Below are positions 45,628 to 55,809 of a stretch of DNA of 64,000 nucleotides, piece by piece. Origin of the DNA: Gimesia chilikensis (GTDB lineage Bacteria; Planctomycetota; Planctomycetia; Planctomycetales; Planctomycetaceae); contig NZ_CP036266.1 in the NCBI RefSeq assembly GCF_007744075.1, positions 2,961,748 to 3,025,747 on the forward strand. Direction: 5' to 3'. The position numbers were made by a program, and so were the translations under genes. The notes under the pieces are model-generated. The model made no database searches. It was given only the letters and a program-made list of their open reading frames with translations, and was not told where the DNA came from. Numbering within the stretch: position 1 is the stretch's first letter; every line of letters begins with the position of its first letter.

Positions 45628-47538
45628 ATGCAGCCTAGAAGTGCTCAACAAATGATAATCGGTGCGTTCCTCAGTGCGATCGTGCTGGCTCTGGTTTTGG
45701 GATCCGTCACCACGTTATCAGCAGCGGATTCTGAGAACGTCCGCCCCAACGTATTGTGGATTACCAGTGAAGACAATGGTCCCCACCTCGGCTGTTATGG
45801 GGATGAATACGCGGATACTCCCCATATCGATAAACTCGCTTCGCGGGGAACGATCTATCTCAATTGCTGGTCTAATGCCCCGGTCTGCGCTCCAGCCCGG
45901 ACCACGCTGATAACAGGGATGTATCCGACTTGCCTGGGGGCCGAACATATGCGAAGTATGGTCAAGCTTCCGAAACAGTTTCTGATGTATCCACAGTACC
46001 TGCGTAAAGCCGGTTATTACTGTACCAATAACAGCAAGGAAGATTATAACGTCGAATCTGTGGGAAAGATCTGGGACGAATCCAGCCGGAAGGCTCACTG
46101 GAAAAATCGTAAGCCCGGACAACCTTTCTTTGCTGTCTTTAATCACACCATCAGTCATGAGAGTAAAATCCGGAACCGGCCTCATACTCTGGTTCATGAT
46201 CCTGCGAAAGCACGAGTCCCAGCCTATCATCCGGATACGCCGGAAGTGCGTCACGACTGGGCGCAATACTACGATCGTATAACGGAAATGGACGCGCTGG
46301 TGGGGAAAAACCTCAAGGAATTGGCAGAAGCAGGTCTGGCCGATGATACGATCATCTTTTATTACGGCGACCATGGCTCTGGAATGCCGCGCAGCAAACG
46401 CTGGCCTTATAACTCGGGGCTGCAGGTGCCGCTGGTGATCTACATTCCTCCGAAGTTTCGTAGTCTGGCTTCTTCCGATTATCGGACTGATGGAGAGTCG
46501 GATCGTCTGGTCAGCTTTGTTGATTTTGCACCAACATTGTTAAGTTTGACTGGAATCGAACCTCCCGAACACATGCAGGGTTATGCTTTTCTGGGACAAT
46601 ATCAAACGAAGCCTCAGGATTACCTGTTCGGGTTTCGGGGCAGAATGGATGAACGCTACGATCTCGTACGTTCTGTGCGTAACAAGCGTTATGTTTACAT
46701 CCGCAACTATATGCCACACAAGGAATATGGCCAGTACCTGAATTATATGTTCCAGACACCGACCACTCAGGTCTGGAAACGCATGTATGATGCGGGAGAA
46801 CTTGTCCCACCTCAAACTTATTTCTGGGAAACTAAGCCGGCCGAAGAGCTTTACGATCTGCAGAAAGACCAGGACGAAGTCAAAAACCTGGTCGATTCTG
46901 ACGAGCACCGGGGAGTCTTAAATGAACTTCGCAAAGCACAGCATCAGAAACTGCTGGCGATTCGTGATCTGGGCTTTATGCCGGAAGCAGAAATTCATCG
47001 ACTGGCGGATGGGAAGGCACCCTATCTTACCGGACATAATTCCGAGTTGTATCCTCTGCCCGAAGTTCTAGCGATGGCGGATCTGGCCTCATCGGAAAAA
47101 ACGAATGCCCAGGCAGAGCTGCTGGCTGGCCTCAAAGATGAGAATGATGTCGTTCGCTACTGGGCCGCGATGGGCTTTCTGATTCGAGGCAAACAGGCAG
47201 TGCAGCAGGCTGCCCCGCAGTTAAGAGCCGCGTTGCAGGATTCATCGAAGTCTGTACGGTGCATCGCCGCGGAGGCTCTGGGACGCTACGGGAATCAGCA
47301 GGATGTCAACGCAGGCGTCGAAACACTGATTTCCCTCGCGAATCAGAAGAAAGATGGACTCTATGTCGCGATGCTGGCTCTGAATGGACTGGATAAGCTG
47401 GGACCGAAAAAGGTCGCTGCTGTGAAGGACCAGATCGCTAAACTGCCTGTGAAGAATAATCAGGTTAATCGTCGTCTGCAAAGCTATGTGGGACGACTGG
47501 TCGAACGACTTCAGGAACAACAGGAAAAGAACAAGTAA
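45628..47538 (+). CDS. Secreted sulfatase with C-terminal HEAT-like repeats
   Basis: A 636-residue type I sulfatase. It has an N-terminal signal (about 9-32), metal motif SEDNGPHLGCYGDEYADTP near 47-65 and formylglycine motif CAPAR (C87), followed by TTLITGMYPT. The second metal site is FYYGDHGSGMPRSKRW near 245. After residue 490 the sequence becomes HEAT-like (DENDVVRYWAAMGFLIRG, ALQDSSKSVRCIAAEALGRYG), an added helical repeat domain. ATG 45628 is chosen over TTG 45613. It converges on ileS across a perfect hairpin. Confidence 0.9.
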   Translation: MQPRSAQQMIIGAFLSAIVLALVLGSVTTLSAADSENVRPNVLWITSEDNGPHLGCYGDEYADTPHIDKLASRGTIYLNCWSNAPVCAPARTTLITGMYPTCLGAEHMRSMVKLPKQFLMYPQYLRKAGYYCTNNSKEDYNVESVGKIWDESSRKAHWKNRKPGQPFFAVFNHTISHESKIRNRPHTLVHDPAKARVPAYHPDTPEVRHDWAQYYDRITEMDALVGKNLKELAEAGLADDTIIFYYGDHGSGMPRSKRWPYNSGLQVPLVIYIPPKFRSLASSDYRTDGESDRLVSFVDFAPTLLSLTGIEPPEHMQGYAFLGQYQTKPQDYLFGFRGRMDERYDLVRSVRNKRYVYIRNYMPHKEYGQYLNYMFQTPTTQVWKRMYDAGELVPPQTYFWETKPAEELYDLQKDQDEVKNLVDSDEHRGVLNELRKAQHQKLLAIRDLGFMPEAEIHRLADGKAPYLTGHNSELYPLPEVLAMADLASSEKTNAQAELLAGLKDENDVVRYWAAMGFLIRGKQAVQQAAPQLRAALQDSSKSVRCIAAEALGRYGNQQDVNAGVETLISLANQKKDGLYVAMLALNGLDKLGPKKVAAVKDQIAKLPVKNNQVNRRLQSYVGRLVERLQEQQEKNK

Positions 47539-47551
47539 ATAAGTCGAAAAT

Positions 47552-47589
47552 GGAGTGTCAACGTGAAATCGATGTAACGTTGACACTCC
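47552..47589. terminator. Bidirectional terminator between the sulfatase and ileS
   Basis: GGAGTGTCAACGT (47552-47564) and ACGTTGACACTCC (47577-47589) form a perfect 13-bp stem around a 12-base loop. It sits between two convergent stop codons. T-rich sequence follows on the plus side. Confidence 0.8.
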
Positions 47590-47604
47590 TTCTATTCTAC
47601 TGAT

Positions 47605-50600
47605 TTACACTTTCTGAATTGTAATCAGGGCCTTCGCATTTCCGATGGTGACTTCTTTGCCATCCGTCAGGCTCTGAGACTGATCCAGCTGATCCCCGAG
47701 GGTTTCTCCCAGGATGTAATCAGTCCAGTTGGAAACAGCCTGGTCGATCTCAGCTGTCCCCTGCGAATCATATGTGACAATGATCCGATCTTCGATTTCC
47801 AGATCGGCCTCTTTGCGAAGCTGTTGAATCTGGCGAACGAAGTCACGGGCCATCCCTTCCTGTTCCAGCTCCGGTGTGAGTTTCGTCGAGATCGCAATCT
47901 GGATCCCCTGCTCGTCGGCACTTGCCCAGTCAGCAGCCTGTTCTGTTCCCACCAGAACATCATCCGGTTCCAGATCGATCTGGTTGCCCGAGAGTTCCAG
48001 CGAAACCGATTCACCGCGTCTCAGGGGGCCCAGAACCTCATCACCCAGTTCGGGAAGTTCCTTACGCAACACCCCGAGCAGTTTTCCGTATTTGGGACCC
48101 AGTGTTTTCAGGTTCGGTTTATAAGTGTAGCTGACCAGTTCATCCAGGTTTTCACAACGGGTAACCTGCTTAATATTCAGTTCCTCTTCCACAGTACTGG
48201 CGAGGCTTTCAATGGCTTCGGCCTGCTCTGTGGTTTGACATGCATAGCGTAACTCAGCCAGTGGCTGACGGACTCGCTGATTCGATTCATCCCGCAGTTT
48301 GTGTCCCAGCTTGACCATAATCTGAGCCTGAGCTGAGCGGAAATTAAGTTTCTCGTCCAGCAGCTCAGTGTCACAGATGGGGAAATCGCAAAGGTGTACG
48401 CTGGTGGGAGCACTCTTATCCCAACTGGTTACCAGGTTCTGATAAATGCGTTCGGTCAAGAACGGAATGACTGGAGCCAGGGCTTGAGAAAGCGTGACCA
48501 GAACTTCATAAAGGGTCTGGTAGGCAGCCAGTTTGTCTGTGTCATTGGCATCCTGTGAACGCCAGAATCGACGACGGTTCCGACGGATATACCAGTTGGA
48601 GAGATCGTCAATAAACGTTGTCGCATTCTTGAGGAAGCCGGCATAGTTGTAGGCTTCGATCTCCGTCTTCGCAGAGACCAGCAGTGCCTGAAGATTGGAC
48701 AGAATCCAGCGGTCAATTTCAGGACGATCTGCAACAGGAACAGCTGCCTGTGAAGGATCAAATTCATCCAGCCGTGCGTAGTTCACAAAGAATGCGTAGG
48801 AGTTCCAGAGAGGGATTAATACCTGGCGGCGGATTTCGTCGGCTGGTTTGCTCTCAACCAGACAGGTTGGTGCTCCTTCGCGGGTCTCTGAGATCGGGCC
48901 TTCCGGAGTCTCCAGCGTGACCTGCTCGTCCGGGTTCCGCATGCCAAAACGCAGATCGCTGGCGGGGTTATGTGCCAGATACATCCAGCGCATTGTGTCG
49001 ACGCCCAACTGCTCGGCTGCTTCTTCAAACCAGATGGCGGTTCCATCTGATTTGTGCATAGGTTTGCCTTCCTCATTCAACACCAGGCGATATCCCAGCA
49101 ATGTTTTGAATGGAGGAGTCCCATCCATCATGGTAGCCATCGATAACAGGGCATAGAACCAGTTGCGGAACTGACCGGGGAAACATTCGGTGACCAGGTC
49201 TGCCGGATACCATTTCTCCCACTCTTCCGGGTTCGTGTTGTATTGCATTGTGGAGAAAGGCACGATGCCTGCATCCAGCCAGGGATTTCCCACATCCGGA
49301 ATACGGGTCATCAGGTTCCCGGTCTTGGGGTTTTTCAGTTTCACCTGGTCGATCCAGGGACGATGCGGCGTGTGCCCCTCGAGTGCTTCCCAACCTTCTA
49401 CAGCACGTTCCTTGAGTTCATCAAGGGATCCGATGACTTCGAAATCACCGGTTTCTTCGTCTACCCAGATCGGCAGTGCCAGGCCCCAGAAACGCTTTTT
49501 GGAGACCATCCAGTCGCGCATGTTGGTCAGCCATTCGAGTTCGTGCTGCTCCCCATCAATACTGGAAGGGACCCAGTCGATCTGGCGGGTGATATCCTTG
49601 ATCTCTTCGCGCCAGTCCATGTTAATGAACCATTCATCTACCAGGCGGAAAATCAGCTCATCGCCCGTCCGCCAGCAATGCGGATAGATGTGGGGGTACT
49701 GTTCGACTGAAACCAGCAGGCCCTTCTCTTTCAGTTTTTCGAAGACCAGTTCTGGAGTCGCAGGATCGATGGCTTCCATTCCAGTGAATTCGCCAAAGCC
49801 CTCCTCGAACCGACCATCTTCGCCCAGCGGTGCAATCGCGACCAGCCCGAGTTGTTTGCCAAGCTGGTGGTCGACATCACCACAGCCAGGGGCGGTATGT
49901 ACGATCCCGGTTCCTTCACCAGCGACCACATGCGGGTTTCCTTTGAAATCGCGTCCACCGTCGACAACCTTGTGGCAGGAAATTCCACTTTGATCCAGCA
50001 GATTATCGTCACTGGGGTATCCGCCAGGGGTCTGTTGTGCAGGCAGATTATCGAAAGGACCAGTGTATTCCCAGCCCACCATCTCAGCACCCTTGATGGT
50101 GTCGACAATCTCATATCCCCCCTGCTCTTTGAAAATCTGAGCCAGGGTTTTCAGTTTGGGAACATCTTTGGGCCAGGACCACTCGGGGCGTCCAAAGCCT
50201 TCTTTGTACTCTCGACTCAGTCGCTGATACTCGAGGTTGTCCTTGGCGAAGTAGTAAATCGCATCGTCTTTTTTCGCCTTGAGTTTGACATATTCCAGAT
50301 CCGGATTGATTGCCGCGGCCACGTTACTGGTCAATGTCCAGGGGGTGGTGGTCCAGATCAGGAGGAATTCGTTTTCCCGGTCTTTCAGAGGGAAGCGGAC
50401 GAAGATGGATTTGTGGACAGAGAGCTTACGACCATCGGCCACTTCCATCTGGCTGTAGGCGCTGCCCCCGCGTCCCGACCAGGGCATCACGTCATGTCCT
50501 CGATAAACCTTCCCCCGTTCATAGCACTTCTTGAGGAAGGTCCAGATGGTTTCATTGTTTTCAGTAGAGAAGGTGAAGTAGCTCCCGCCCCATTCCGCAT

Positions 50601-51153
50601 TCCCTAGACGTGAGACCAGCATGTCAGCTCGATCAGTTACCTGCTTACCGCTGGGGGTGGTGATGGTGACTTCCATCTCTTCACCGACGGACTGCGCCAG
50701 CTCACGTAACTGATCCGGATTGTCCCAGTCCATCCAGAAGCCCAGTCGTACAGACTGCTCGGTCTGACGAGCGGCGAACTTCAGTACCCGCTTTTTACAT
50801 TCGTTGACGAATTTATCGATCCCGTGAGAAACGATTTCCTGTTTGGTGCCATATCCCAGCTCTTTTTCGACCTCCACTTCGACCCAGAGCCCCTGGCAGT
50901 CGAAGCCGTTCTGGTAGCGGAGTTCATGTCCCGTCATCGCGTAATAGCGTTGATAGGCGTCTTTGTAGGTTCTTCCCCAGGCATGGTGCACGCCCATGGG
51001 GTTGTTGGCGGTCATCGGACCGTCTAAAAAACTCCACTTGGGTTTTCCCTGATTCTTCCGGCGGAGCTGGGTAAACGTCTGGTTCTCTTCCCAGAATTTG
51101 AGGATTTCGTGTTCACCTTTGATGAAGCTGGCATCAGTAACTTTTTGAAACAT
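47605..51153 (-). CDS. ileS: Isoleucine-tRNA ligase of a divergent class
   Basis: This 1182-residue class I synthetase best matches IleRS. The N-terminal catalytic site reads [15 protein letters not shown], so the HIGH motif appears as HHAW, and the following GFDCQGLW replaces the usual GWDCHGLP. The editing domain lies around residues 200-430 ([13 protein letters not shown] near 268). The KMSKS region is [13 protein letters not shown]. The C-terminus has an anticodon-binding domain and a DUF5915-like extension. It starts at ATG 51153. No T-box is seen upstream. The divergent motifs may mark a separate IleRS clade; amino-acid specificity is inferred from overall similarity. Confidence 0.85.
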   Translation of the reverse strand: MFQKVTDASFIKGEHEILKFWEENQTFTQLRRKNQGKPKWSFLDGPMTANNPMGVHHAWGRTYKDAYQRYYAMTGHELRYQNGFDCQGLWVEVEVEKELGYGTKQEIVSHGIDKFVNECKKRVLKFAARQTEQSVRLGFWMDWDNPDQLRELAQSVGEEMEVTITTPSGKQVTDRADMLVSRLGNAEWGGSYFTFSTENNETIWTFLKKCYERGKVYRGHDVMPWSGRGGSAYSQMEVADGRKLSVHKSIFVRFPLKDRENEFLLIWTTTPWTLTSNVAAAINPDLEYVKLKAKKDDAIYYFAKDNLEYQRLSREYKEGFGRPEWSWPKDVPKLKTLAQIFKEQGGYEIVDTIKGAEMVGWEYTGPFDNLPAQQTPGGYPSDDNLLDQSGISCHKVVDGGRDFKGNPHVVAGEGTGIVHTAPGCGDVDHQLGKQLGLVAIAPLGEDGRFEEGFGEFTGMEAIDPATPELVFEKLKEKGLLVSVEQYPHIYPHCWRTGDELIFRLVDEWFINMDWREEIKDITRQIDWVPSSIDGEQHELEWLTNMRDWMVSKKRFWGLALPIWVDEETGDFEVIGSLDELKERAVEGWEALEGHTPHRPWIDQVKLKNPKTGNLMTRIPDVGNPWLDAGIVPFSTMQYNTNPEEWEKWYPADLVTECFPGQFRNWFYALLSMATMMDGTPPFKTLLGYRLVLNEEGKPMHKSDGTAIWFEEAAEQLGVDTMRWMYLAHNPASDLRFGMRNPDEQVTLETPEGPISETREGAPTCLVESKPADEIRRQVLIPLWNSYAFFVNYARLDEFDPSQAAVPVADRPEIDRWILSNLQALLVSAKTEIEAYNYAGFLKNATTFIDDLSNWYIRRNRRRFWRSQDANDTDKLAAYQTLYEVLVTLSQALAPVIPFLTERIYQNLVTSWDKSAPTSVHLCDFPICDTELLDEKLNFRSAQAQIMVKLGHKLRDESNQRVRQPLAELRYACQTTEQAEAIESLASTVEEELNIKQVTRCENLDELVSYTYKPNLKTLGPKYGKLLGVLRKELPELGDEVLGPLRRGESVSLELSGNQIDLEPDDVLVGTEQAADWASADEQGIQIAISTKLTPELEQEGMARDFVRQIQQLRKEADLEIEDRIIVTYDSQGTAEIDQAVSNWTDYILGETLGDQLDQSQSLTDGKEVTIGNAKALITIQKV

Positions 51154-51397
51154 CGGAAGATCTTATTGTGTTTTCTGGTCTGAAATCGGTTTGTGGGAAT
51201 TTGGAAAAAGATCAGCAGCAGGAACTACTGTCAGTACCATTTCAAATAATGATTCATTACGCTGACGCGTATCTGCGATAAGCAGAAGTATAATAGCGGG
51301 AATGCGTTAAGTATTACATAGTCAGCGCTGGCTTGCGAGTGCTGTAAATTCGTATTTGTAACTGTTTTGTCAGTTTTTTACCAGTTTGAGCACCTGA

Positions 51398-51874
51398 ATG
51401 TCATCTTCCTCTGAACCCCTGATGCATGTCGTCCTCTATCAGCCGGATATCCCGCAAAATACAGGTAATATCGGTCGCACCTGCGTGGCTGTGGGAGCGA
51501 AACTCTGGCTCGTTCGTCCCCTGGGGTTCAAGCTGGACGCAAAACATTTGAGGCGAGCCGGGATGGATTACTGGCAACACCTGAACTGGGAAGCCGTTGA
51601 CAGCCTGCAGGAAGTGCAGGAGCGGCTCTCAGACAGGACATGGTGGAAGCTGACAAAGTTCGCAACCCGATTGCTCTGGGATGCTGAATTTGAGCCAGGG
51701 CACGTCTTCCTGTTCGGAAGCGAAAGTAATGGCCTGCCTCCCAGCGTCAGGGACGCGTCCCCCGAATGTAATCTGAAACTGCCGATGTATGAAGAGGTCC
51801 GCAGTCTCAATCTTGCCAGTACAGCGAATACCGTCATGTACGAAGCAGTCCGTCAGTTCGGGGGACTTCCCTGA
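51398..51874 (+). CDS. trmL: tRNA (cytidine(34)-2'-O)-methyltransferase, SPOUT family
   Basis: A 158-residue SpoU/TrmH-type methyltransferase of the short TrmL class, which 2'-O-methylates the wobble base of tRNA-Leu. Family motifs are [14 protein letters not shown] (about 16-29), [10 protein letters not shown] (about 108-117) and [17 protein letters not shown] at the C-terminus, forming the trefoil knot that binds SAM. It diverges from ileS, which is also a tRNA-linked gene. ATG 51398 and ATG 51422 (MHVV) are both possible starts. Confidence 0.93.
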   Translation: MSSSSEPLMHVVLYQPDIPQNTGNIGRTCVAVGAKLWLVRPLGFKLDAKHLRRAGMDYWQHLNWEAVDSLQEVQERLSDRTWWKLTKFATRLLWDAEFEPGHVFLFGSESNGLPPSVRDASPECNLKLPMYEEVRSLNLASTANTVMYEAVRQFGGLP

Positions 51875-51879
51875 ATCGA

Positions 51880-52881
51880 TTATTTTCCGCGGCCCGTTAC
51901 CGGATACTGCGGATCCTGGAAACCTTTTCCGCTGTGTTCTCCCGGGGGAACCAGTGAATTGATGAATTCTTCGTCTTCGGCTGTGATTTCAACGTCGAGG
52001 CATCCCATGTTATCTTCATACTGTTCCATGGTGCGCGGACCAATGATGATCGATGTCAGAATAGGATTAGCCAGGCACCAGGCGAGCGCGAAATTGGTCA
52101 TCGAAACGCCTTTTTTGTCGCAATAGGCTGAGATTTCCTGCGAAAGTTCGATGCTGACATCGCGTAGTTCCGCTTCGTTCATCCGCTTATCATTGCGGGA
52201 GGCGCGACTGCCCTCCGGGAATGGTTTGCCGGCCTGGTACTTACCCGTCAGGATGCCACGTGCCAGCGGACTGTAACTGACAACACCGATCCCCTTCTCC
52301 TGACAGAGTGGCAGCAGTTCAACTTCAATGTCTCGGTTCATGATGTTGTAAAGGGGCTGGACACAACTGAAGGAATAGAGATTACGCACATCGCTTGTCC
52401 AGAGGGCCTCGGCTAAACGCCAGGCACGGAAGTTCGAGCAGGCGATATAGCGGACCTTCCCAGAGCGGACCATGTCATCCAGAGTGCGGAGAGTTTCTTC
52501 GATCGGCGTCTGATAATCTGGGGTGTGCACATAATAGATATCAACATAATCGGTCTGCATCCGCTGCAGACTGCGATCGAGCTCCCGCATCAAATGAACT
52601 CGGCTGGCTCCCGCATCGTTGGGCCCATCTCCCATCGGAGCCCGTCCTTTGGTGGCCAGAACGACTTTATCACGGCGGTCGACCAGTGCCTTACCGACAA
52701 CGGTTTCGGAACCACCTGTACTGTACATGTTTGCGGTGTCGAAGAAGTTGATTCCCTGATCAATGGCTTTATGCATGATGGAGATGGAGTCAGCCTCGCT
52801 GGTGGGGCCACCGAACATCATCGTGCCCAGACAGACGGGAGAGACGTGTACACCAGCTTTTCCTAAGTTGCGGTAATCCAT
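51880..52881 (-). CDS. Aldo/keto reductase
   Basis: A 333-residue NADPH-dependent oxidoreductase from ATG 52881, supported by AGGAA upstream; the frame extends to 52965 with a non-family N-terminus. The TIM-barrel motifs are MDYRNLGKAGVHVSPVCLGT, FFDTANMYSTGGSE (catalytic D and Y), IYYVHTPD (H) and VVSYSPLARGILTGKY. The C-terminal cofactor site is SIIIGPRTMEQYEDN. It belongs to the AKR group containing YajO/PhdYeL-like enzymes. It converges on trmL with a five-base gap. Confidence 0.92.
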   Translation of the reverse strand: MDYRNLGKAGVHVSPVCLGTMMFGGPTSEADSISIMHKAIDQGINFFDTANMYSTGGSETVVGKALVDRRDKVVLATKGRAPMGDGPNDAGASRVHLMRELDRSLQRMQTDYVDIYYVHTPDYQTPIEETLRTLDDMVRSGKVRYIACSNFRAWRLAEALWTSDVRNLYSFSCVQPLYNIMNRDIEVELLPLCQEKGIGVVSYSPLARGILTGKYQAGKPFPEGSRASRNDKRMNEAELRDVSIELSQEISAYCDKKGVSMTNFALAWCLANPILTSIIIGPRTMEQYEDNMGCLDVEITAEDEEFINSLVPPGEHSGKGFQDPQYPVTGRGK

Positions 52882-53169
52882 ATTTGTCGTTCCTGAAGTT
52901 GAAATAGGGTTTTTAATGCCAGTCGTCAGCTGGTCTATCTTCGAGGTTTGTAACAGATTTCTCAAGGCACAGGTGATTTCCTGTTACATGAGTGGTTGAA
53001 GATTTGATCAATGCCTGTTAAAATCGTATTTTCCACCTTGGACTTACAACTCAGCCGCTGATCAAAAATCACTTCAAATCAGGAGCGATTAGAGTGGATT
53101 GCGGCATTCAGAGAGTGAATATTTCAATTTTCTAAGTTTTAGAAGTAGATACGAAAGGCATTGCTTCGA

Positions 53170-53259
53170 ATGGGAACCAAGAAGACCGGTAAAGGACGTC
53201 GAAAAATTGGTCGTAAAAAACGACGTGCAAGAGCTAAGATCAGACACCGCAAGGACTAG
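53170..53259 (+). CDS. 29-residue basic protein, possible mS38/bS22 (AURKAIP1/COX24)-like ribosomal protein
   Basis: An ATG at 53170 opens a 29-codon frame ending in TAG at 53257-53259. The product has 17 Lys/Arg residues, with the core GRRKIGRKKRRARAKIRHRK (residues 9-28). The pattern resembles the AURKAIP1/COX24 domain (mitochondrial mS38, bacterial bS22), a very small basic ribosomal protein known from some bacterial phyla. AAAGG lies 13-17 bases upstream. A competing frame (53099-53281) overlaps out of frame and is less protein-like. The similarity is from memory of the family pattern, so function is a hypothesis. Confidence 0.65.
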   Translation: MGTKKTGKGRRKIGRKKRRARAKIRHRKD

Positions 53260-53388
53260 TCGTCAGGCTGGACCAGAATAATAGAGATTCGCTGTTCTGG
53301 AAAATTTGCTTTTTCAAAGCACAACATAATACCAGCGAATTTGCGGCCCCCTGTTTTCTCTCAAAACAGGTGTGGAATGCGCCAAGCA

Positions 53389-53419
53389 AAAACGGGGCTG
53401 AATTGACAGGCCCCGTTTT
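53389..53419 (-). terminator. Rho-independent terminator after the ferredoxin-NADP reductase gene
   Basis: AAAACGGGGC (53389-53398) and GCCCCGTTTT (53410-53419) form a 10-bp stem. On the minus strand it ends in a run of five Ts. The gene's stop is 34 bp before it. A second hairpin (53350-53370) lies further downstream. Confidence 0.82.
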
Positions 53420-53453
53420 CGATGCGCCAAGGGGAATTGAAACCCTTCTTCGC

Positions 53454-54413
53454 TTACCAGTATTTCTCGAAGTGGATATTTCCCGGACTCTTCGGAGTTG
53501 AGAGTTTGTATCCCTGCTCGGTAAGCAGTTCAACCATTCCCTTGGATTCAGGGAAAACCAACTCTCCCTGATCGTTTTTCTCGGGTAGACCAATCATGGA
53601 AGGATTACCACAGAGAAAAACGTGTGTCTTTCCAGGTTTGGGGGACCAGCCGAACTGCGCCTCGAATTTATCCGGTACGATCATATCCTGCAGGTACTGT
53701 TTCCCCACGTAATGAGGATGATTTGAATCAATATTTTCCGGTTCACGGGTCGTGAATGATCCATAGCGGTAGTTCGGATATTTTTCCTGTAACTGTTTCT
53801 GCTGATCGAGGTAACCCAGGTCACCCCGATAGCGAACACAGGTCATTGATACGATTTGCCCGGTATGTCCACGTTTGAGTAATTCAATCGTCATGGAATT
53901 ATGCGGGGCCTCACCAGTTCCGGTTCCGGCAAAGATGACATTATCTGCAGGTTCAACTGGTTTGAGCGTGTATGTACCGACTGGTTTTTTACCAAGATGC
54001 AGTCGATCGCCTTCTTTCAGGTTGAACAGGCGGGGGGTCAGTGGTGGATCATCAGTGTCGGGACGTAGAACCAGAGTGATATAAAACTCCAGGTAATCAA
54101 TCTCATCATTAGCCAGCAGATCTCCCTGCACGTCAAGCATAGGGCACGAGATCGAATATGCGCGGCGGATCAGTTTCTGTTTCGGTAATTCTGCGAGAGA
54201 TCCGCCATCGACTCGATGTTCCCAGGAACCGAGGCCCAGGGTTGTATATTGGCCCCCTGAGAAACGGGGAACTTCCGCATCAGGCTTTACACGCATGATC
54301 ATGAGATGCGCGTGAGGCATGCGCAAATCCTGGACTGTTGCGTTGTAATATTTGTTGCGTAACTCTTCTATTTCAGCATTCGATTGCCCGGTCGGAGGAT
54401 TCGATGGATTCAT
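53454..54413 (-). CDS. Ferredoxin-NADP reductase family protein
   Basis: A 319-residue FAD/NADP-binding oxidoreductase moving electrons between NADP(H) and ferredoxin or flavodoxin. The FAD motif is RRAYSISCP near 73-81 and the second FAD/NADP contact is GTGTGEAPHNSMTIELL near 149. The C-terminus reads VFLCGNPSMIGLP and ends with FEKYW, an aromatic C-terminal residue as in ferredoxin reductases. ATG 54413 with GGGAG upstream is preferred to TTG 54440. It stands alone and is followed by a terminator. Confidence 0.9.
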   Translation of the reverse strand: MNPSNPPTGQSNAEIEELRNKYYNATVQDLRMPHAHLMIMRVKPDAEVPRFSGGQYTTLGLGSWEHRVDGGSLAELPKQKLIRRAYSISCPMLDVQGDLLANDEIDYLEFYITLVLRPDTDDPPLTPRLFNLKEGDRLHLGKKPVGTYTLKPVEPADNVIFAGTGTGEAPHNSMTIELLKRGHTGQIVSMTCVRYRGDLGYLDQQKQLQEKYPNYRYGSFTTREPENIDSNHPHYVGKQYLQDMIVPDKFEAQFGWSPKPGKTHVFLCGNPSMIGLPEKNDQGELVFPESKGMVELLTEQGYKLSTPKSPGNIHFEKYW

Positions 54414-54752
54414 GACTCTCCCTGTGGCGCTTAATTCCAAACCAGTACAGCTGGTGGGGGATATTGAATTGTCTGGATTTTACCTGCTGGGCCTGACTCA
54501 GTATCTGCAACTTCAAAGCACGGCATACAACGAGTCGATCAACAGGATGAAATGATGTTTATAGCAACTAAAGGTTCACTCCTCTATCACTTTTTTGAAC
54601 CAGATTGTCAAGTCTGATCTACCCTTTCTGCAGGGAGCATGGGAGATCAAATCTGATAGTTTCAGAATGTCACAATTGAAGCGAATCGAGTATGAATGCT
54701 GTATTGAATACTCCAGTCAGGGAAGGCACGTAGTCTATACTGATCGGAAAAA
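54414..54752. other. Gene-free stretch upstream of the reductase gene
   Basis: This 339-bp region lies between the reductase and the methyltransferase genes. It must contain the reductase promoter. A plus-strand frame at 54595-54777 has no recognisable features and overlaps the methyltransferase end, so it is not called. Confidence 0.4.
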
Positions 54753-55754
54753 TCAAGACGGCTTGTTGTCTGACTGATTCTCTCCTGATTTCGTTCCCTG
54801 GACATTCACGCCGCTGCCGATCAGTAAGTTGTGATCATAGCACCAGCGGTAGAAACTCCCTGTTTTTTCCGGAGGGAGAATTTTGAGCTGTTCAAAACCA
54901 GCTTCTTTAAACCAGCCTTGTAATTCGTCCACAGTGTGATGGTACTGGTAAGCAGGCGCGAACCAGTCAAAGGTATCGCAGACCCGGTTTTCCCAGTTGG
55001 GGTGGTTGCTGAAATTCACGACCTTGTTCAAGGTTTTATTGATCACAGGAATCCCACCCAGCCATGCTCCCAGGCGGCACCAGGGCTCCAGTTTTTCCGG
55101 GGACATGCGCGTAGTGATTTTTCGCAGCCCGGAATTGATGCCTTCCTGCCACCATTGATTTTTCCGATAGAGCCAGACTGAGTACTTACCTCCCGGCTTG
55201 ACCATCCGGGCTACTGCGTCGAAGACGGCCCGGGTATCTTTATCGTGGTGCATCACGCCGATTGAAAAAACGAAATCAAATGACTCCGGTTCAAAGGGGA
55301 GATGCTTCAAGTCAGCCTGAACCAGGTGTACCTGATCGAGGTGGCTGCAAAGTTTACTCGCTTTTTCGACTGCAGTTGTGTGGTCTGCGCCAAAGACAAT
55401 CCCCCCTGCCTCGGCAGCGACCTTGCAGTAACGGCCTCCGCCGCAACCTGCATCCAGGATGCGAAGACCGTTTAAGTCGCTGAGCTCCATTCCGGTTTTG
55501 GCTGTAAATGTCGCCCGGTCTTCATCATCATGAGCAACTTCATATTTGTTCCACTGCAGACCGAAGCTGGAGAGATGCTCCTGCTCTACAAAGCGAGGAA
55601 TCCCATTTATAACCGGATACGATTTTTCCGAGGTTGGCGAATTGAGGTTCGCCTGTGATTTATCCAGAACCAGAGGTGAGCCGTCTGTCGGATCCCGTAA
55701 GATGTCGAGGAGTTCCTGAGAAAGAAATGATTGCGGGGATGTTTCTTTCGTCAT
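54753..55754 (-). CDS. SAM-dependent methyltransferase with Trm112-like N-terminus
   Basis: The 333-residue protein from ATG 55754 begins with a Trm112-like stretch (ELLDILRDPTDGSPLVL...YPVINGIPRFV). A class I methyltransferase domain follows with motif I LRILDAGCGGGRYCKVA near 103-119, motif II VFGADHT and motif IV DFVFSIGVMHHDKDT. The helical C-terminal half has HHTVDELQGWFKEAGFEQL, typical of lipid or natural-product methyltransferases. The frame extends to 55820 and would then overlap the next gene, so ATG 55754 is preferred. Substrate unknown. Confidence 0.83.
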   Translation of the reverse strand: MTKETSPQSFLSQELLDILRDPTDGSPLVLDKSQANLNSPTSEKSYPVINGIPRFVEQEHLSSFGLQWNKYEVAHDDEDRATFTAKTGMELSDLNGLRILDAGCGGGRYCKVAAEAGGIVFGADHTTAVEKASKLCSHLDQVHLVQADLKHLPFEPESFDFVFSIGVMHHDKDTRAVFDAVARMVKPGGKYSVWLYRKNQWWQEGINSGLRKITTRMSPEKLEPWCRLGAWLGGIPVINKTLNKVVNFSNHPNWENRVCDTFDWFAPAYQYHHTVDELQGWFKEAGFEQLKILPPEKTGSFYRWCYDHNLLIGSGVNVQGTKSGENQSDNKPS

Positions 55755-55809
55755 GGATTTCAGCTGCTTCTTAGTTGGCTTGTTGAAACATGTATGTGTG
55801 AGACGTGGC

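Noticed and set aside
53099..53281. A 60-codon frame overlapping the small basic protein
   Set aside because: It overlaps out of frame with the 29-codon frame, whose Lys/Arg-rich product fits a known small ribosomal pattern better.
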